From Burkholderia sp. (lineage in GTDB: Bacteria > Pseudomonadota > Gammaproteobacteria > Burkholderiales > Burkholderiaceae), in NCBI GenBank assembly GCA_031253835.1, contig JAIRVP010000015.1, positions 124,001 to 188,000 of the forward strand: a stretch of DNA of 64,000 nucleotides. Reading direction: 5' to 3'. Made by a program: the position numbers and the translations under genes. This document shows, one piece after another, positions 11,270 to 20,183 of the stretch (positions within the stretch are counted from its first letter, which is position 1; each line of letters starts with the position of its first letter). The notes under the pieces were generated by a model. It saw nothing but the letters and a program-made list of their open reading frames with translations, searched no databases and had not been told where the DNA came from.

Positions 11270-12700
11270 GTGTCAACGAATTCCAGTGGAAAAGCCGGCG
11301 GACTGATCGAGGTACGCTCGATCGACTTCATTCCCGATGCAGAGCGCCACGGCGGCCTGCTGAGCCAGTTCACGCTGTGGCTGTCGGCGAACATGCAGAT
11401 CACGGCCATCGTCACGGGCGCGCTCGCGGTCGTGCTCGGCGGCGACGTGTTCTGGTCGCTGGTCGCGCTGCTGCTCGGCCAGCTCGTCGGCGGCGCCGTG
11501 ATGGCGCTGCACGGCGCGCAGGGGCCGCAGCTCGGGCTGCCGCAGATGATCTCGAGCCGCGTGCAGTTCGGCGTGTACGGCGCGATGATCCCGATCGTCC
11601 TCGTGTGCCTGATGTATATCGGCTTTTCCGCGAGCGGCTCGGTGCTGGCCGGGCAGGCCGTCGCACAGCTGCTGCACGTCGACGACGCAGCCGGCATCCT
11701 GCTGTTCGCGGCCGTGATCGTCGTGCTGACCGTGTTCGGCTACCGCGCGATCCACTTCGTCGGCCGGATCGCGAGCGTGGTCGGCATCGTCGCGTTCGTC
11801 TACATGTTCACGCAGCTGTTCGCGAACCACGACGTCGGCGCGCTGCTCGCCAACCGGCATTTCTCGCTCGCGAGCTTCCTGCTGTCGATGTCGCTGTCCG
11901 CATCGTGGCAGATCGCGTTCGGCCCGTACGTCGCCGACTATTCGCGCTACCTGCCGCGCTCGACGTCGTCGGTCGCGACGTTTCTCGCGGTCGGCCTCGG
12001 TTCGGTGATCGGCGCGCAGGCGGCGATGGTGTTCGGCGTGTTCGCGGCCGCACTGGCCGGCAGCCAGTTCGCGCACCATGAAGTGTCGTATATCGTCGGC
12101 CTCGGCTCGACGGGCGCCGTGGCTGCGCTGCTGTACTTCAGCATCGCGTTCGGCAAGGTGACGGTGACGGCGCTCAACGCGTACGGCAGCTTCATGTCGA
12201 TGGCGACGATCGTCAGCGGCTTCCGCGGCAAGGGCGCGGTGTCGTCGAAGAGCCGCCTCGTGTACATCTTCGGGATGATCTGCGTGTCGACGCTGATCGC
12301 GCTCGCGGGCCGTCATTCGTTCCTGAAGGAGTTCACCGCGTTCATCCTGTTCCTGCTGGCGTTCTTCACGCCGTGGAGCGCGATCAACCTGGTCGATTAC
12401 TACTGCTTCACGCGCTCGCGCTACGACGTGCCGGCGCTGTCCGATCCGGACGGCCGCTACGGCCGCTGGAACGTGATGGCGATCACGATCTACGTGGTCG
12501 GCATCCTCGTGCAGCTGCCGTTCATGTCGACGCACATCTACACGGGCCCGCTCGTCGATGCGCTCGGCGGCACCGATATCTCGTGGATCCTCGGGCTGAT
12601 CGTGCCGGCCGTGCTGTATTACATCTGCGCGCGCGCATCGCGTCGCAGCATCCCCGAACGCCTGATCCTGCCGCTCGAACGCGGCGAAGTTCACCACTGA
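11270..12700 (+). CDS. NCS1-family purine/cytosine permease
   Basis: A 476-residue inner-membrane protein of the nucleobase:cation symporter-1 family (CodB/PucI type), with about 12 hydrophobic segments. Family landmarks include MQITAIVTGALAVVLGGD in helix 1, GAQGPQLGLPQMISSRVQFG between helices 2 and 3 (the substrate and sodium region, given here as GLPQMISSR), and FFTPWSAINLVDYY in the C-terminal half. The GTG start at 11270 has TTGGAG at a good distance. The substrate could be cytosine, a purine, allantoin or hydantoin. The porin gene follows after a strong hairpin. Confidence 0.88.
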   Translation: MSTNSSGKAGGLIEVRSIDFIPDAERHGGLLSQFTLWLSANMQITAIVTGALAVVLGGDVFWSLVALLLGQLVGGAVMALHGAQGPQLGLPQMISSRVQFGVYGAMIPIVLVCLMYIGFSASGSVLAGQAVAQLLHVDDAAGILLFAAVIVVLTVFGYRAIHFVGRIASVVGIVAFVYMFTQLFANHDVGALLANRHFSLASFLLSMSLSASWQIAFGPYVADYSRYLPRSTSSVATFLAVGLGSVIGAQAAMVFGVFAAALAGSQFAHHEVSYIVGLGSTGAVAALLYFSIAFGKVTVTALNAYGSFMSMATIVSGFRGKGAVSSKSRLVYIFGMICVSTLIALAGRHSFLKEFTAFILFLLAFFTPWSAINLVDYYCFTRSRYDVPALSDPDGRYGRWNVMAITIYVVGILVQLPFMSTHIYTGPLVDALGGTDISWILGLIVPAVLYYICARASRRSIPERLILPLERGEVHH

Positions 12701-12747
12701 CCGCGCATCTCGCGCATCGGGCCGGCGCGTTGCCGGCCTGAACGCCG

Positions 12748-12772
12748 AGCCGGGCGCCGTCTGCGCCCGGCT
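12748..12772 (+). terminator. Strong hairpin after the NCS1 permease gene
   Basis: A perfect 10-bp stem AGCCGGGCGC / GCGCCCGGCT with the loop CGTCT begins 48 bases after the permease stop. It has no T-run but is stable and well placed to separate permease and porin transcripts. Confidence 0.5.
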
Positions 12773-12857
12773 GACCCGACCGATTCCCAATCCCGCGATA
12801 CCGGTGTGGCGTGATGGCCGCACCCGGTATCGTGTCATTCTCTGTCTATTGAATAGT

Positions 12858-13928
12858 ATGACTAAATATATTGATGCGCGCGGCAGCGATTGCCGGGCGC
12901 GGCCGGTGCACGCCGGTCTTCGCGCGACGGTCGCGGTCGCGTGCCTCGCCGCTTCGGGCACCGTGCTCGCGCAGGACGGCGTCACGCTGTACGGCGTGAT
13001 CGACGAATTTGCGCAGTACGTGAATACGGGCAACGGCTATACGGCGGCGATCAATTCGGGCGGCCAGTGGGGCAGCCGGTTCGGCTTGAAGGGCGACGAG
13101 GATATCGGCGGCGGGCAGAAGATCGAGTTCGCGCTGGAAAACGGCTTCAATCCGAACGACGGTTCGCTCGCGAGTTCGGGCAGCCTGTTCAACCGGCAGG
13201 CGTGGGTCGGCGTGTCGGGGCAGTGGGGCAAGGTGCGCGCGGGCCGGCAGAATTCGCCGCTGTTCAACGATCAGGGCGGGCAGGACGCGTTCGGCGGCGT
13301 CACGCAGGCGTCCGGCATGGACAACCTGACCGTGTTCGCGTTCCGCACGAGCAACACGCTGTCGTACCAGAGCCCGGAGATTGCCGGCTTCCAGGGCGGG
13401 CTGTATTTCGGGTTCGGCGACGCGGGCGGCGTGCGCTCGGCCGGCTCCAGCCAGCAGTTCGACCTGACTTACGAGCACGGGCCGTTCGCTGCGTTCGTCG
13501 CGGGGCAGTGGCTGAAGAACGCGACGGCGACCACGACCGATCGCACGATCATGGCCGGCGCGTCGTACGAAATCGGCAAGGCCACGGTGTACGGCGGCTT
13601 CTCGGCGGTGAAGTGGGCCGACTTCGGGATCGATTCGCGCGTGTACGGGCTGTCGGTCAAATACCAGTTCAATCCGTCGAACTATCTCGCGCTCGGCTAC
13701 GCGTACCTGCACGACCAGTCGTCGCAGGGCAACAACGCGGACCAGCTCGGGCTGATGTACGAGTACGACCTGTCGAAGCGCACGAGCTTCTACGGTGCGC
13801 TGTCGTACCTGCGCAACCGCAACCAGGCCGGCTACACGCTCGCCGGCGCGGCGAACCCCGGCCTGCCGCTTGCGTATCCGGGCGCGAATGCGCGCGGCGT
13901 GCAGCTCGGCATCGTGCATCGCTTCTGA
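12858..13928 (+). CDS. Gram-negative general porin (OmpC-like)
   Basis: This is a trimeric outer-membrane porin of the beta-proteobacterial type (Porin_4). The ATG at 12858 gives 356 residues with a signal peptide whose cleavage site is probably after VLA in SGTVLAQDG. The mature protein starts with VTLYGVIDEFAQY, the typical first strand, contains RQAWVGVSGQWGKVRAGRQ (first nine residues diagnostic), and ends in the outer-membrane insertion signal LGIVHRF with the terminal phenylalanine. Pore specificity is unknown; its position after the NCS1 permease may indicate a shared role in solute uptake, but a hairpin separates the two genes. Confidence 0.92.
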   Translation: MTKYIDARGSDCRARPVHAGLRATVAVACLAASGTVLAQDGVTLYGVIDEFAQYVNTGNGYTAAINSGGQWGSRFGLKGDEDIGGGQKIEFALENGFNPNDGSLASSGSLFNRQAWVGVSGQWGKVRAGRQNSPLFNDQGGQDAFGGVTQASGMDNLTVFAFRTSNTLSYQSPEIAGFQGGLYFGFGDAGGVRSAGSSQQFDLTYEHGPFAAFVAGQWLKNATATTTDRTIMAGASYEIGKATVYGGFSAVKWADFGIDSRVYGLSVKYQFNPSNYLALGYAYLHDQSSQGNNADQLGLMYEYDLSKRTSFYGALSYLRNRNQAGYTLAGAANPGLPLAYPGANARGVQLGIVHRF

Positions 13929-13959
13929 CGGGCGCGACGCGCCGGGCCGTCCGTGCCCT

Positions 13960-13982
13960 GCGCTTGCTTCGCGCTCAAGCGC
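13960..13982. terminator. Hairpin between convergent porin and LysR genes
   Basis: GCGCTTG pairs with CAAGCGC around a nine-base loop in the 60-base gap between two convergent genes. There is no T-run on either strand, so its termination role is only suggested by position. Confidence 0.3.
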
Positions 13983-13988
13983 GCACCG

Positions 13989-14945
13989 TCACTTCCCCAG
14001 CCGCTCCGCGAGCGAATAGCGCTGCATGCAGCGCTCCATCGCGTCGAGGAACGCATGCTCGGCCGCGTTCATCTTGCGGTCGCGATGCCACAGCAGGAAC
14101 ACGTCGACATCGACGAGCCCGTCGTCGGGCGGCAGCCGCCACAGCCGCTGCTGCGCGATGTCGTCGCGCACGATGTGCTCGGGCAGGCAGCCGATCCCGT
14201 AGCCCGCGAAGATCAGCCGCCGTACTTCCTCGAGGCTCGGCGACGACGCGACGATGCGGCCCGTGAAGCCCTTCTGGTCGCGGAACACGGTGAGCGGCGA
14301 CAGGCTGTCGCCGATCTGGTCGCTCGTGAACGACACGAAATTCTCCGCGAGCAGATCGTCCATCCGCAACTGCGTCTGCCCGAACAGCCGGTGATGGCGG
14401 CCGCAGTAGATCGCATAGCGCTGGCGCAGGAAGCAGCGCATCTCCAGCTTGTCGTGCGGCGTGCGGCACAGGCCGAGCCCGGCCGTGGCCGTCTTCTGCA
14501 GCAGCGACGACAGGATGTCCGACGAACGCATCACTTCGATCTGCAGGTCGATGCGCGGATACGCGCGATGGAATTCCGCGAGGAATTCGTCGTAGACGGG
14601 CGATTCGATGCGGCTCACCGTCAGCAGCCGGATCGACCCGGTCAGGTCGGCCGTGCTGTCGTCGATTTCCGTTTCGAGGCGCGAGATGCCGCCGTAGATG
14701 TCGCTCGCGATCCTGTACACGGCTTCGCCGGCCGGCGTCGGCGCGAAGTGCGCGCCGCGCCGTTCGATCAGCCGGCGTTCGAGCGTCTCCTCGAGCCGGC
14801 GCAGCGCCTGGCTTACGGCCGGCTGCGTCACGTGCAGGCGCGCCGCCGCACGGCTCACGCTGCGCTCCTGCATGATTACCAGGTAGGTGCGCAACAGGTT
14901 CCAGTCGAGTCGGTCGTTCAGGAACGGGGCGAGGTCGGGGCGCAT
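13989..14945 (-). CDS. LysR-family regulator, divergent from the MHS transporter operon
   Basis: A 318-residue LysR protein. The helix-turn-helix spans residues about 18-75 (LRTYLVIMQERSVSRAAA, then TQPAVSQALRRLE) and the ligand-binding domain follows to about 300. It starts at 14945 and faces away from the operon of importer, carbamoylase-type amidohydrolase and acetylpolyamine amidohydrolase that starts at 15136, which is its probable target. An LTTR-type operator lies between them. Confidence 0.9.
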   Translation of the reverse strand: MRPDLAPFLNDRLDWNLLRTYLVIMQERSVSRAAARLHVTQPAVSQALRRLEETLERRLIERRGAHFAPTPAGEAVYRIASDIYGGISRLETEIDDSTADLTGSIRLLTVSRIESPVYDEFLAEFHRAYPRIDLQIEVMRSSDILSSLLQKTATAGLGLCRTPHDKLEMRCFLRQRYAIYCGRHHRLFGQTQLRMDDLLAENFVSFTSDQIGDSLSPLTVFRDQKGFTGRIVASSPSLEEVRRLIFAGYGIGCLPEHIVRDDIAQQRLWRLPPDDGLVDVDVFLLWHRDRKMNAAEHAFLDAMERCMQRYSLAERLGK

Positions 14946-14972
14946 CGGGTCTCCGGGCGAGGCGTCGGGCAG

Positions 14973-15022
14973 TCATTAGCTGAATTTATACAGCGAATAA
15001 TAACTTGAAATTTGACTAATGA
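14973..15022. promoter_or_regulatory. LTTR-box TTAT-N7-ATAA inside a TCATTAG/CTAATGA inverted repeat
   Basis: Between the LysR start (14945) and the transporter start (15136) is TTAT-N7-ATAA at 14986-15000, an exact T-N11-A LysR binding motif. A 7-bp inverted repeat (TCATTAG at 14973, CTAATGA at 15016) flanks it at 36 bases separation. The region is strongly AT-rich against its surroundings. Binding by the adjacent LysR protein is inferred. Confidence 0.5.
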
Positions 15023-15135
15023 TTTGCGGTCGCCGATAAAGGAGGGGTGCCGCAGCGTGCGGCGCGAGGCCGCGACAGACGGCCGTCGTCACGATATTGC
15101 GCGTCGCCCCGCAGCGGCGCGCGTCAGGAGCCCGC

Positions 15136-16446
15136 ATGACCCAGTCCCTTCCTTCCGCCCGCCAGCCGGGACGCGCCGCGACGGCCGCGTTCATCGGCAC
15201 GATGATCGAGTGGTACGACTTCTACATCTACGCGACCGCCGCCGCGCTCGTGTTCGGCGAACTCTATTTCCCGTCGCATGACCGCTTCGTCAGCACGATG
15301 GCGTCGTTCGCGACGTTCGCGGTCGGCTTCTTCGCGCGGCCGCTCGGCGGCGTGATCTTCGGCCACCTCGGCGACCGCATCGGCCGCAAGAAGGCGCTGA
15401 TGACGACGCTGATGATGATGGGCGTCGCGACCGTGTGCGTCGGGCTGCTGCCCGACTATTCGAAGGTCGGCATGCTCGCGCCGGTGCTGCTCGTCGCGCT
15501 GCGCGTGGTGCAGGGGATCGCGGTCGGCGGCGAATGGGGCGGCGCGGTGCTGATGGCGGGCGAGCATGCGCCGCAGGGGCGCCGCACGTTCTTCGCGTCG
15601 TTCGCGCAGCTCGGCAGCCCGGCCGGGCTGATCCTGTCGCTGATCGCGTTTCGCGCGGTCACGTCGATGGACAAGGCCGACTTCCTCGCATGGGGCTGGC
15701 GCCTGCCGTTTCTCGCGAGTTCGGTGCTGCTCGTGGTCGGCATCCTGATCCGGCTCGGCGTGAACGAATCGCCGGAATTCGCGCGCGTGAAGGAAACGAA
15801 CCGCACGGTGAAGCTGCCGGTCGCGGAAGTGTTCCGTTCCGCGTCGGGGCTCGTGCTGCTCTGCATCGGCGCGAACACGATCGGCATCGCGGGCGTCTAT
15901 TTCACGAACACGTTCATGATCGCGTACACGACGCAGTACGTCGGCGTCTCGCGTTCGCTGATCCTCGACAGCCTGTTCGCGGTCGCGATCATCCAGTTCA
16001 TCGCGCAACCGATCGCCGCCTGGACCGCCGAGCGGATCGGCGGCGCACGCTTCCTGAAGCTCGCGGCGCTGCTCGCGATGCTGTCGCCATATCCGATGTT
16101 CATGCTCGTGCAGGGCGGCACGTCCGCGTCGCTGATTGCGGGCATCGCGCTCGCGGTCGTCTGCATGGCCGGCTTCTATTCGGTGATCGCGGGCTTCGTC
16201 AGCGACGTCTTCCCCGCACACGTGCGCTATTCGGCGATCTCGCTCGCGTACCAGATCTGCGGCGCGATCGCCGGCGGCCTGACGCCGCTCGTCGGCACGT
16301 GGCTCGCGCATCGCTTCGCCGGCCAGTGGTGGCCGCTTGCGGTGTTCTACACGTGTCTCGCCGGCATTTCGCTGCTCTGCATCGTCGCGCTCGACGCACG
16401 CCGTGCGGCGCAGCCGGCCGCCGCCGAAGCGCTCGGCTCGCACTGA
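15136..16446 (+). CDS. MFS transporter, metabolite:H+ symporter (MHS) family
   Basis: A 436-residue, 12-helix importer of the MHS group (ShiA/ProP-like). The family opening FIGTMIEWYDFYIY, the GVIFGHLGDRIGRKKAL loop between helices 2 and 3 (hallmark GDRIGRKKAL) and the VGGEWGGAVL segment are present. The ATG at 15136 has CAGGAG seven bases upstream. It heads an operon with a carbamoylase-type amidohydrolase (31-base gap) and an acetylpolyamine amidohydrolase, so it probably imports their acylated or carbamoylated substrate. Confidence 0.9.
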   Translation: MTQSLPSARQPGRAATAAFIGTMIEWYDFYIYATAAALVFGELYFPSHDRFVSTMASFATFAVGFFARPLGGVIFGHLGDRIGRKKALMTTLMMMGVATVCVGLLPDYSKVGMLAPVLLVALRVVQGIAVGGEWGGAVLMAGEHAPQGRRTFFASFAQLGSPAGLILSLIAFRAVTSMDKADFLAWGWRLPFLASSVLLVVGILIRLGVNESPEFARVKETNRTVKLPVAEVFRSASGLVLLCIGANTIGIAGVYFTNTFMIAYTTQYVGVSRSLILDSLFAVAIIQFIAQPIAAWTAERIGGARFLKLAALLAMLSPYPMFMLVQGGTSASLIAGIALAVVCMAGFYSVIAGFVSDVFPAHVRYSAISLAYQICGAIAGGLTPLVGTWLAHRFAGQWWPLAVFYTCLAGISLLCIVALDARRAAQPAAAEALGSH

Positions 16447-16477
16447 ACCTCAACGAACGAATTCATCCGGAGTGCAC

Positions 16478-17749
16478 ATGAAAGACCTGCTGGAAATCGA
16501 CGGCGCCCGCTTGTGGCAGAGCCTGGCCGACATGGCGCGCGTCGGCGCGACGCCGCGCGGCGGCGTGCGGCGCCTCGCGCTCACCGATGACGACCGGCGC
16601 GGGCGCGACCTGTTCGCGCAGTGGTGCCGCGACGCGGGGATGACGGTGAGCGTCGATGCAGTCGGCAACCTGTTTGCACGGCGCGACGGCACCGATGCGC
16701 AGGCCGCGCCGGTGCTGATCGGCAGCCATCTCGACACGCAGCCGGAAGGCGGCCGCTTCGACGGCGTCTACGGCGTGCTCGCCGCGCTCGAACTCGTGCG
16801 CACGCTGAACGACGCCGGCATCGCGACCGGCAAGCCGCTCGAGATCGTGTCGTGGACCAACGAGGAGGGCGCGCGTTTCGCACCGGCGATGCTCGGCTCG
16901 GCCGTGTTCACGGGCGCATTGCCGCTCGACGAAGCGCTCGCGAAGCAGGACGCCGACGGCGTCACGCTCGGCGCCGCACTCGACGCGTGCGGCTATCGCG
17001 GTCCGCGCGCCACGGGCGGCGCGGTCGACGCCTATTTCGAAGCCCATATCGAACAGGGGCCCGTCCTCGAGGCGAACGGCACGACGATCGGCATCGTCAC
17101 GGGCGGGCAGGCGATCCGCTGGCTCGACGTGACGGTGACGGGCGTGGCCGCGCATGCGGGGACGACGCCGATGCCGTATCGCAAGGACGCGTATTTCGCG
17201 AGCGCGCAGATCGCGCTCGAACTCGAACGGATCGTCGCCGGCTATGCGCCGCGCGGGCTCGCGACGATCGGGCAGGTCGGCATCCGCAATGCATCGCGCA
17301 ACACGATCGCGGGCGACCTGACGTTCTCGGTCGACCTGCGTCATCACGACGATGCCGAAGTCGATGCGATGGAGCGCGACCTGCGCGATGCGTGCGCACG
17401 TGTTGCCGCCGCGCGTGGCGTGCAGGTCGCGATCGAACCCTGCTGGCGCAGCCCGGCGACGCCGTTCGACCCTGACTGCGTCGAACGGGTGGCGCAGGCG
17501 ACCGAAGCGTTCGGCTACACGAACGAGCGGATCGTCAGCGGCGCCGGCCACGACGCGATCCTGCTCGCGCGCTGCGTCCCGACCGCGATGGTATTCATCC
17601 CGTGCGTCGACGGCCTGTCGCACAACGAGGCCGAGGATGCGCTGCCCGACGACGTGACGCGCGGCGCGAACGTGCTGCTCCATGCGGTGCTGGCGCGCGC
17701 AGGCATCGCCGCGCGCGTCGAAGCGGCAGCCGCCGCGCACGATGCGTGA
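16478..17749 (+). CDS. M20-family amidohydrolase (N-carbamoyl-L-amino acid hydrolase / allantoate amidohydrolase type)
   Basis: A 423-residue dinuclear zinc amidohydrolase of the hydantoinase/carbamoylase family. Metal and catalytic residues are visible: GSHLDTQPEGGRFDG with His84, Asp86 and Asp95, the TNEEGARF pair Glu129-Glu130, and HIEQGPVLE. The dimerisation domain follows with the GVAAHAGTTPMPYR segment characteristic of carbamoylases and allantoate amidohydrolases. These enzymes release ammonia and carbon dioxide from N-carbamoyl groups or act on ureido compounds. The substrate here is unknown; the neighbours suggest a carbamoylated or acylated amine or amino acid. It ends 25 bases before the deacetylase gene. 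Confidence 0.88.
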   Translation: MKDLLEIDGARLWQSLADMARVGATPRGGVRRLALTDDDRRGRDLFAQWCRDAGMTVSVDAVGNLFARRDGTDAQAAPVLIGSHLDTQPEGGRFDGVYGVLAALELVRTLNDAGIATGKPLEIVSWTNEEGARFAPAMLGSAVFTGALPLDEALAKQDADGVTLGAALDACGYRGPRATGGAVDAYFEAHIEQGPVLEANGTTIGIVTGGQAIRWLDVTVTGVAAHAGTTPMPYRKDAYFASAQIALELERIVAGYAPRGLATIGQVGIRNASRNTIAGDLTFSVDLRHHDDAEVDAMERDLRDACARVAAARGVQVAIEPCWRSPATPFDPDCVERVAQATEAFGYTNERIVSGAGHDAILLARCVPTAMVFIPCVDGLSHNEAEDALPDDVTRGANVLLHAVLARAGIAARVEAAAAAHDA

Positions 17750-17774
17750 CGCGGCGAATCGACGAGGACGAACG

Positions 17775-18797
17775 ATGAAAACCTATTTCCATCCCGAACA
17801 ACTGCTGCACCATCCGCGCAGCTACCTGTCGCGCGGCCAGATGCGCGAACCACAGGAAGTGCCCGAACGGGCGGCGCGGCTCGTCGCGGCCGTGCGCGCG
17901 CTCGACTTCGACGTGCGCGAGCCGGCCGACCGCGGCACCGCGCCGATCGCGGCCGTGCACGACATGAACTACCTGCGCTTTCTCGAAGAGGCGCACCGCG
18001 ACTGGAAGCAGATGCCCGACGATTGGGGCGACGAAGTGATGTCCAACGTGTTCGTGCGCGACCCGAACCCGCTGCGCGGCATACTCGCGAAAGCCGCGCG
18101 CTACCTCGCCGACGGCAGTTGCCCGGTCGGCGCGAACACGTGGCGTGCCGCGTACTGGTCCGCGCAAGGCGCGCTCGCGGCCGCGGCCGACGTCAACGAC
18201 GGCACACGCGAGGCCTACGCGCTGTGCCGGCCGCCCGGCCATCACGCGCGCCGCGATGCGGCCGGCGGCTTCTGCTACCTGAACAATGCGGCGATCGCCG
18301 CGCAGTCGCTGCTCGGCCGCCATCGCCGTGTCGCGATCCTCGACACCGACATGCATCACGGGCAGGGCGTGCAGGAGATCTTCTACGGCCGCGACGATGT
18401 GCTGTACGTCTCGATCCACGGCGATCCGACCAACTTCTACCCGGTCGTCGCGGGCTACGAGGAAGAGACGGGCGCGGGTGCCGGCGACGGCTTCAACCTC
18501 AACCTGCCGATGCCGCACGGTTCGCCGGAATCGGCATTCTTCGAGCGGCTCGACGACGCGTTGCGCGCGCTCGCGCGTTTCGAGCCCGATGCGCTCGTGC
18601 TCGCGCTCGGCTTCGACATCTACAAGGACGATCCGCAATCGCAGGTGGCCGTCACGACCGACGGGTTTGGACGGCTCGGCGGTGCGATCGGCGCACTCGG
18701 GTTGCCGACGGTGATCGTGCAGGAGGGCGGCTATCACCTCGACAGCCTCGATGCGAACGCACGCGCGTTCTTCGGCGGGTTTGCCGCCGCACGCTGA
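17775..18797 (+). CDS. aphA: Acetylpolyamine amidohydrolase (histone-deacetylase superfamily)
   Basis: A 340-residue zinc deacetylase closely matching bacterial acetylpolyamine amidohydrolases, which remove acetyl groups from acetylputrescine, acetylspermidine or acetylcadaverine. Visible motifs are RPPGHH at residues 152-157 (the His dyad), DTDMHHG at 190-196 (zinc ligands) and GFDIYKDDP near residue 278 with the third zinc aspartate; QEGGYHLDSL carries the late tyrosine. The GAGGAC sequence precedes the ATG at 17775. It is the last gene of the operon begun by the MHS importer. Confidence 0.9.
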   Translation: MKTYFHPEQLLHHPRSYLSRGQMREPQEVPERAARLVAAVRALDFDVREPADRGTAPIAAVHDMNYLRFLEEAHRDWKQMPDDWGDEVMSNVFVRDPNPLRGILAKAARYLADGSCPVGANTWRAAYWSAQGALAAAADVNDGTREAYALCRPPGHHARRDAAGGFCYLNNAAIAAQSLLGRHRRVAILDTDMHHGQGVQEIFYGRDDVLYVSIHGDPTNFYPVVAGYEEETGAGAGDGFNLNLPMPHGSPESAFFERLDDALRALARFEPDALVLALGFDIYKDDPQSQVAVTTDGFGRLGGAIGALGLPTVIVQEGGYHLDSLDANARAFFGGFAAAR

Positions 18798-18901
18798 CGG
18801 GCCCGGCGGGGCCGGATCGCGTGCGCGCGGGTTCAAGTTTTCCGTGTGCACGTCGATAATTCGCGCATATGCTGGATGGATGCACGAAGGAGGGCCGCAC
18901 G

Positions 18902-19189
18902 ATGACAGCCGGCCAGATCAGACGCGGTGCGATCGCGCTCGCGATGCTGGGCGCAGGGTCGCTCGCGGGCGCAGCGGAGCCGTCGATTCCGCTGCGCGTC
19001 AGCCTCACTATTCCGGAAACCTGCACGATCGGTCCCGCCGTTCGACGGACTGACGACGCGGACATGCCGAGCGTCAGCTGTGCGCACGGCACGCCGTTCG
19101 TGCTGAGCCATGCGCCGCTGTCCGGCCTGCGATCGGCGCCGCGCAGCGTCGGCGCGGGCGCGCCGCCTGCATGGACCGTCATGTTCTGA
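18902..19189 (+). CDS. Small secreted protein resembling a shortened spore-coat-U (SCPU) pilin domain
   Basis: A 95-residue product with a signal peptide (IALAMLGAGSLAGAAEPS, cleavage probably after AGA). The mature part begins with LRVSLTIPETCTIG, which mimics the start of SCPU pilins, contains PSVSCAHGTPFVL matching the second-cysteine strand of that domain, and ends in WTVMF, like the final strand of SCPU proteins. The middle of the domain is missing. The gene is convergent with the pilus operon and ends 31 bases from it. It may be a minor pilus-associated protein, an inhibitor, or a decayed duplicate; the coding call rests on the signal peptide and motif similarity. Confidence 0.6.
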   Translation: MTAGQIRRGAIALAMLGAGSLAGAAEPSIPLRVSLTIPETCTIGPAVRRTDDADMPSVSCAHGTPFVLSHAPLSGLRSAPRSVGAGAPPAWTVMF

Positions 19190-19220
19190 ACGGCGGGCCC
19201 GCGCTTGCCGGTCCTCTCCA

Positions 19221-20183
19221 CTAGAAACTGATCGTCGCGGTGATCGTGTCGCTGTAGTTGCCGGGCGCGGGCGAGGTCTGCGCCGGCACCGCGCCGTACA
19301 CGGTCACGACCTGCGACGTGCCCGTGCCGACGCCCGTGACGGTCGAGCTGCCGCCCGTGCCGTCGCCCCACGCGATCGAGTGCGCGGCATCCGTATAAAG
19401 CCCGTAATTGATCGTGCCGCCACCGCCGCTGCGCTGCATCTGGCGCGCGGTCACGTTGCCGGTGCCGCCGCCGTTCAGCGCGATCTTCCACGCGTCGCCG
19501 TTCGTGCACTGCGCGGTGATCGAGCCGGTCGCCGCGAGCGTGCCGGACAGCACGCTCGCGGTGCCGAAGCTGACGTTGGTCGCACTGATGTTGCAGTTGT
19601 TGATCACGTTCGCGGTCGCGCTGAACGGGAAGGTGCCGTTCGACGTCGTCAACGACGCGCAGGTCGGTGCCCCGAGCAGGTAGAACCCCGCGTTGAGCGA
19701 CGTCGTGTTGCCGCCGAACGTCTGCGAGTAGGTCGTCGTGCTGTTGCCGGTTGTCGGCACGGTCGGCTGGTTCGACGCGATCTGTCCGTAGATCGTGACC
19801 GTCGCGCTCGCGCTCGTGCCGAGCGTGGGTTTGGCGAGCGTGATGGATGCCGGCGTCGTGCCGGAATACACGGAACCCCATGCGACCGAATGCCCGCCGT
19901 CGAGATAGAGGTCGTACTGCATCGTGCTGGTGCCGTTGACGAGGCTGCGCGGGCTCGTGCCGCCGAGGTTCAGGCACACGAGCACGTTCGGCGTCAGCGT
20001 CACCGCCGACCACGTGCACGTGACGCTGACGGTGCCGGTCGCGGCGACCGGCGCGAGCGAGATCGGGCTGACCGAGCCGAAGCTGACCGTCGACGCGGTG
20101 GCCGTGCAGGTCTCGGCCTGCGCGTGACGCGGCACGCCGCACCACGCGACGAGCGCCAGGACGAGCAGCAGCACGACCCTCAT
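19221..20183 (-). CDS. csuE: Two-domain SCPU protein, tip adhesin of archaic chaperone-usher pilus
   Basis: A 320-residue secreted protein with a signal peptide (ALVAWCGVPRHAQA) and two spore-coat-U domains, each with the paired-cysteine pattern and a VTIYG or VTVYG strand. The second ends with the SCPU C-terminal pattern NYSDTITATISF. In Csu-type archaic pili the gene after the usher encodes the two-domain tip adhesin, and this matches in size and place. It starts with an ATGA overlap on the usher stop codon and is the last gene of the operon. Confidence 0.85.
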   Translation of the reverse strand: MRVVLLLVLALVAWCGVPRHAQAETCTATASTVSFGSVSPISLAPVAATGTVSVTCTWSAVTLTPNVLVCLNLGGTSPRSLVNGTSTMQYDLYLDGGHSVAWGSVYSGTTPASITLAKPTLGTSASATVTIYGQIASNQPTVPTTGNSTTTYSQTFGGNTTSLNAGFYLLGAPTCASLTTSNGTFPFSATANVINNCNISATNVSFGTASVLSGTLAATGSITAQCTNGDAWKIALNGGGTGNVTARQMQRSGGGGTINYGLYTDAAHSIAWGDGTGGSSTVTGVGTGTSQVVTVYGAVPAQTSPAPGNYSDTITATISF

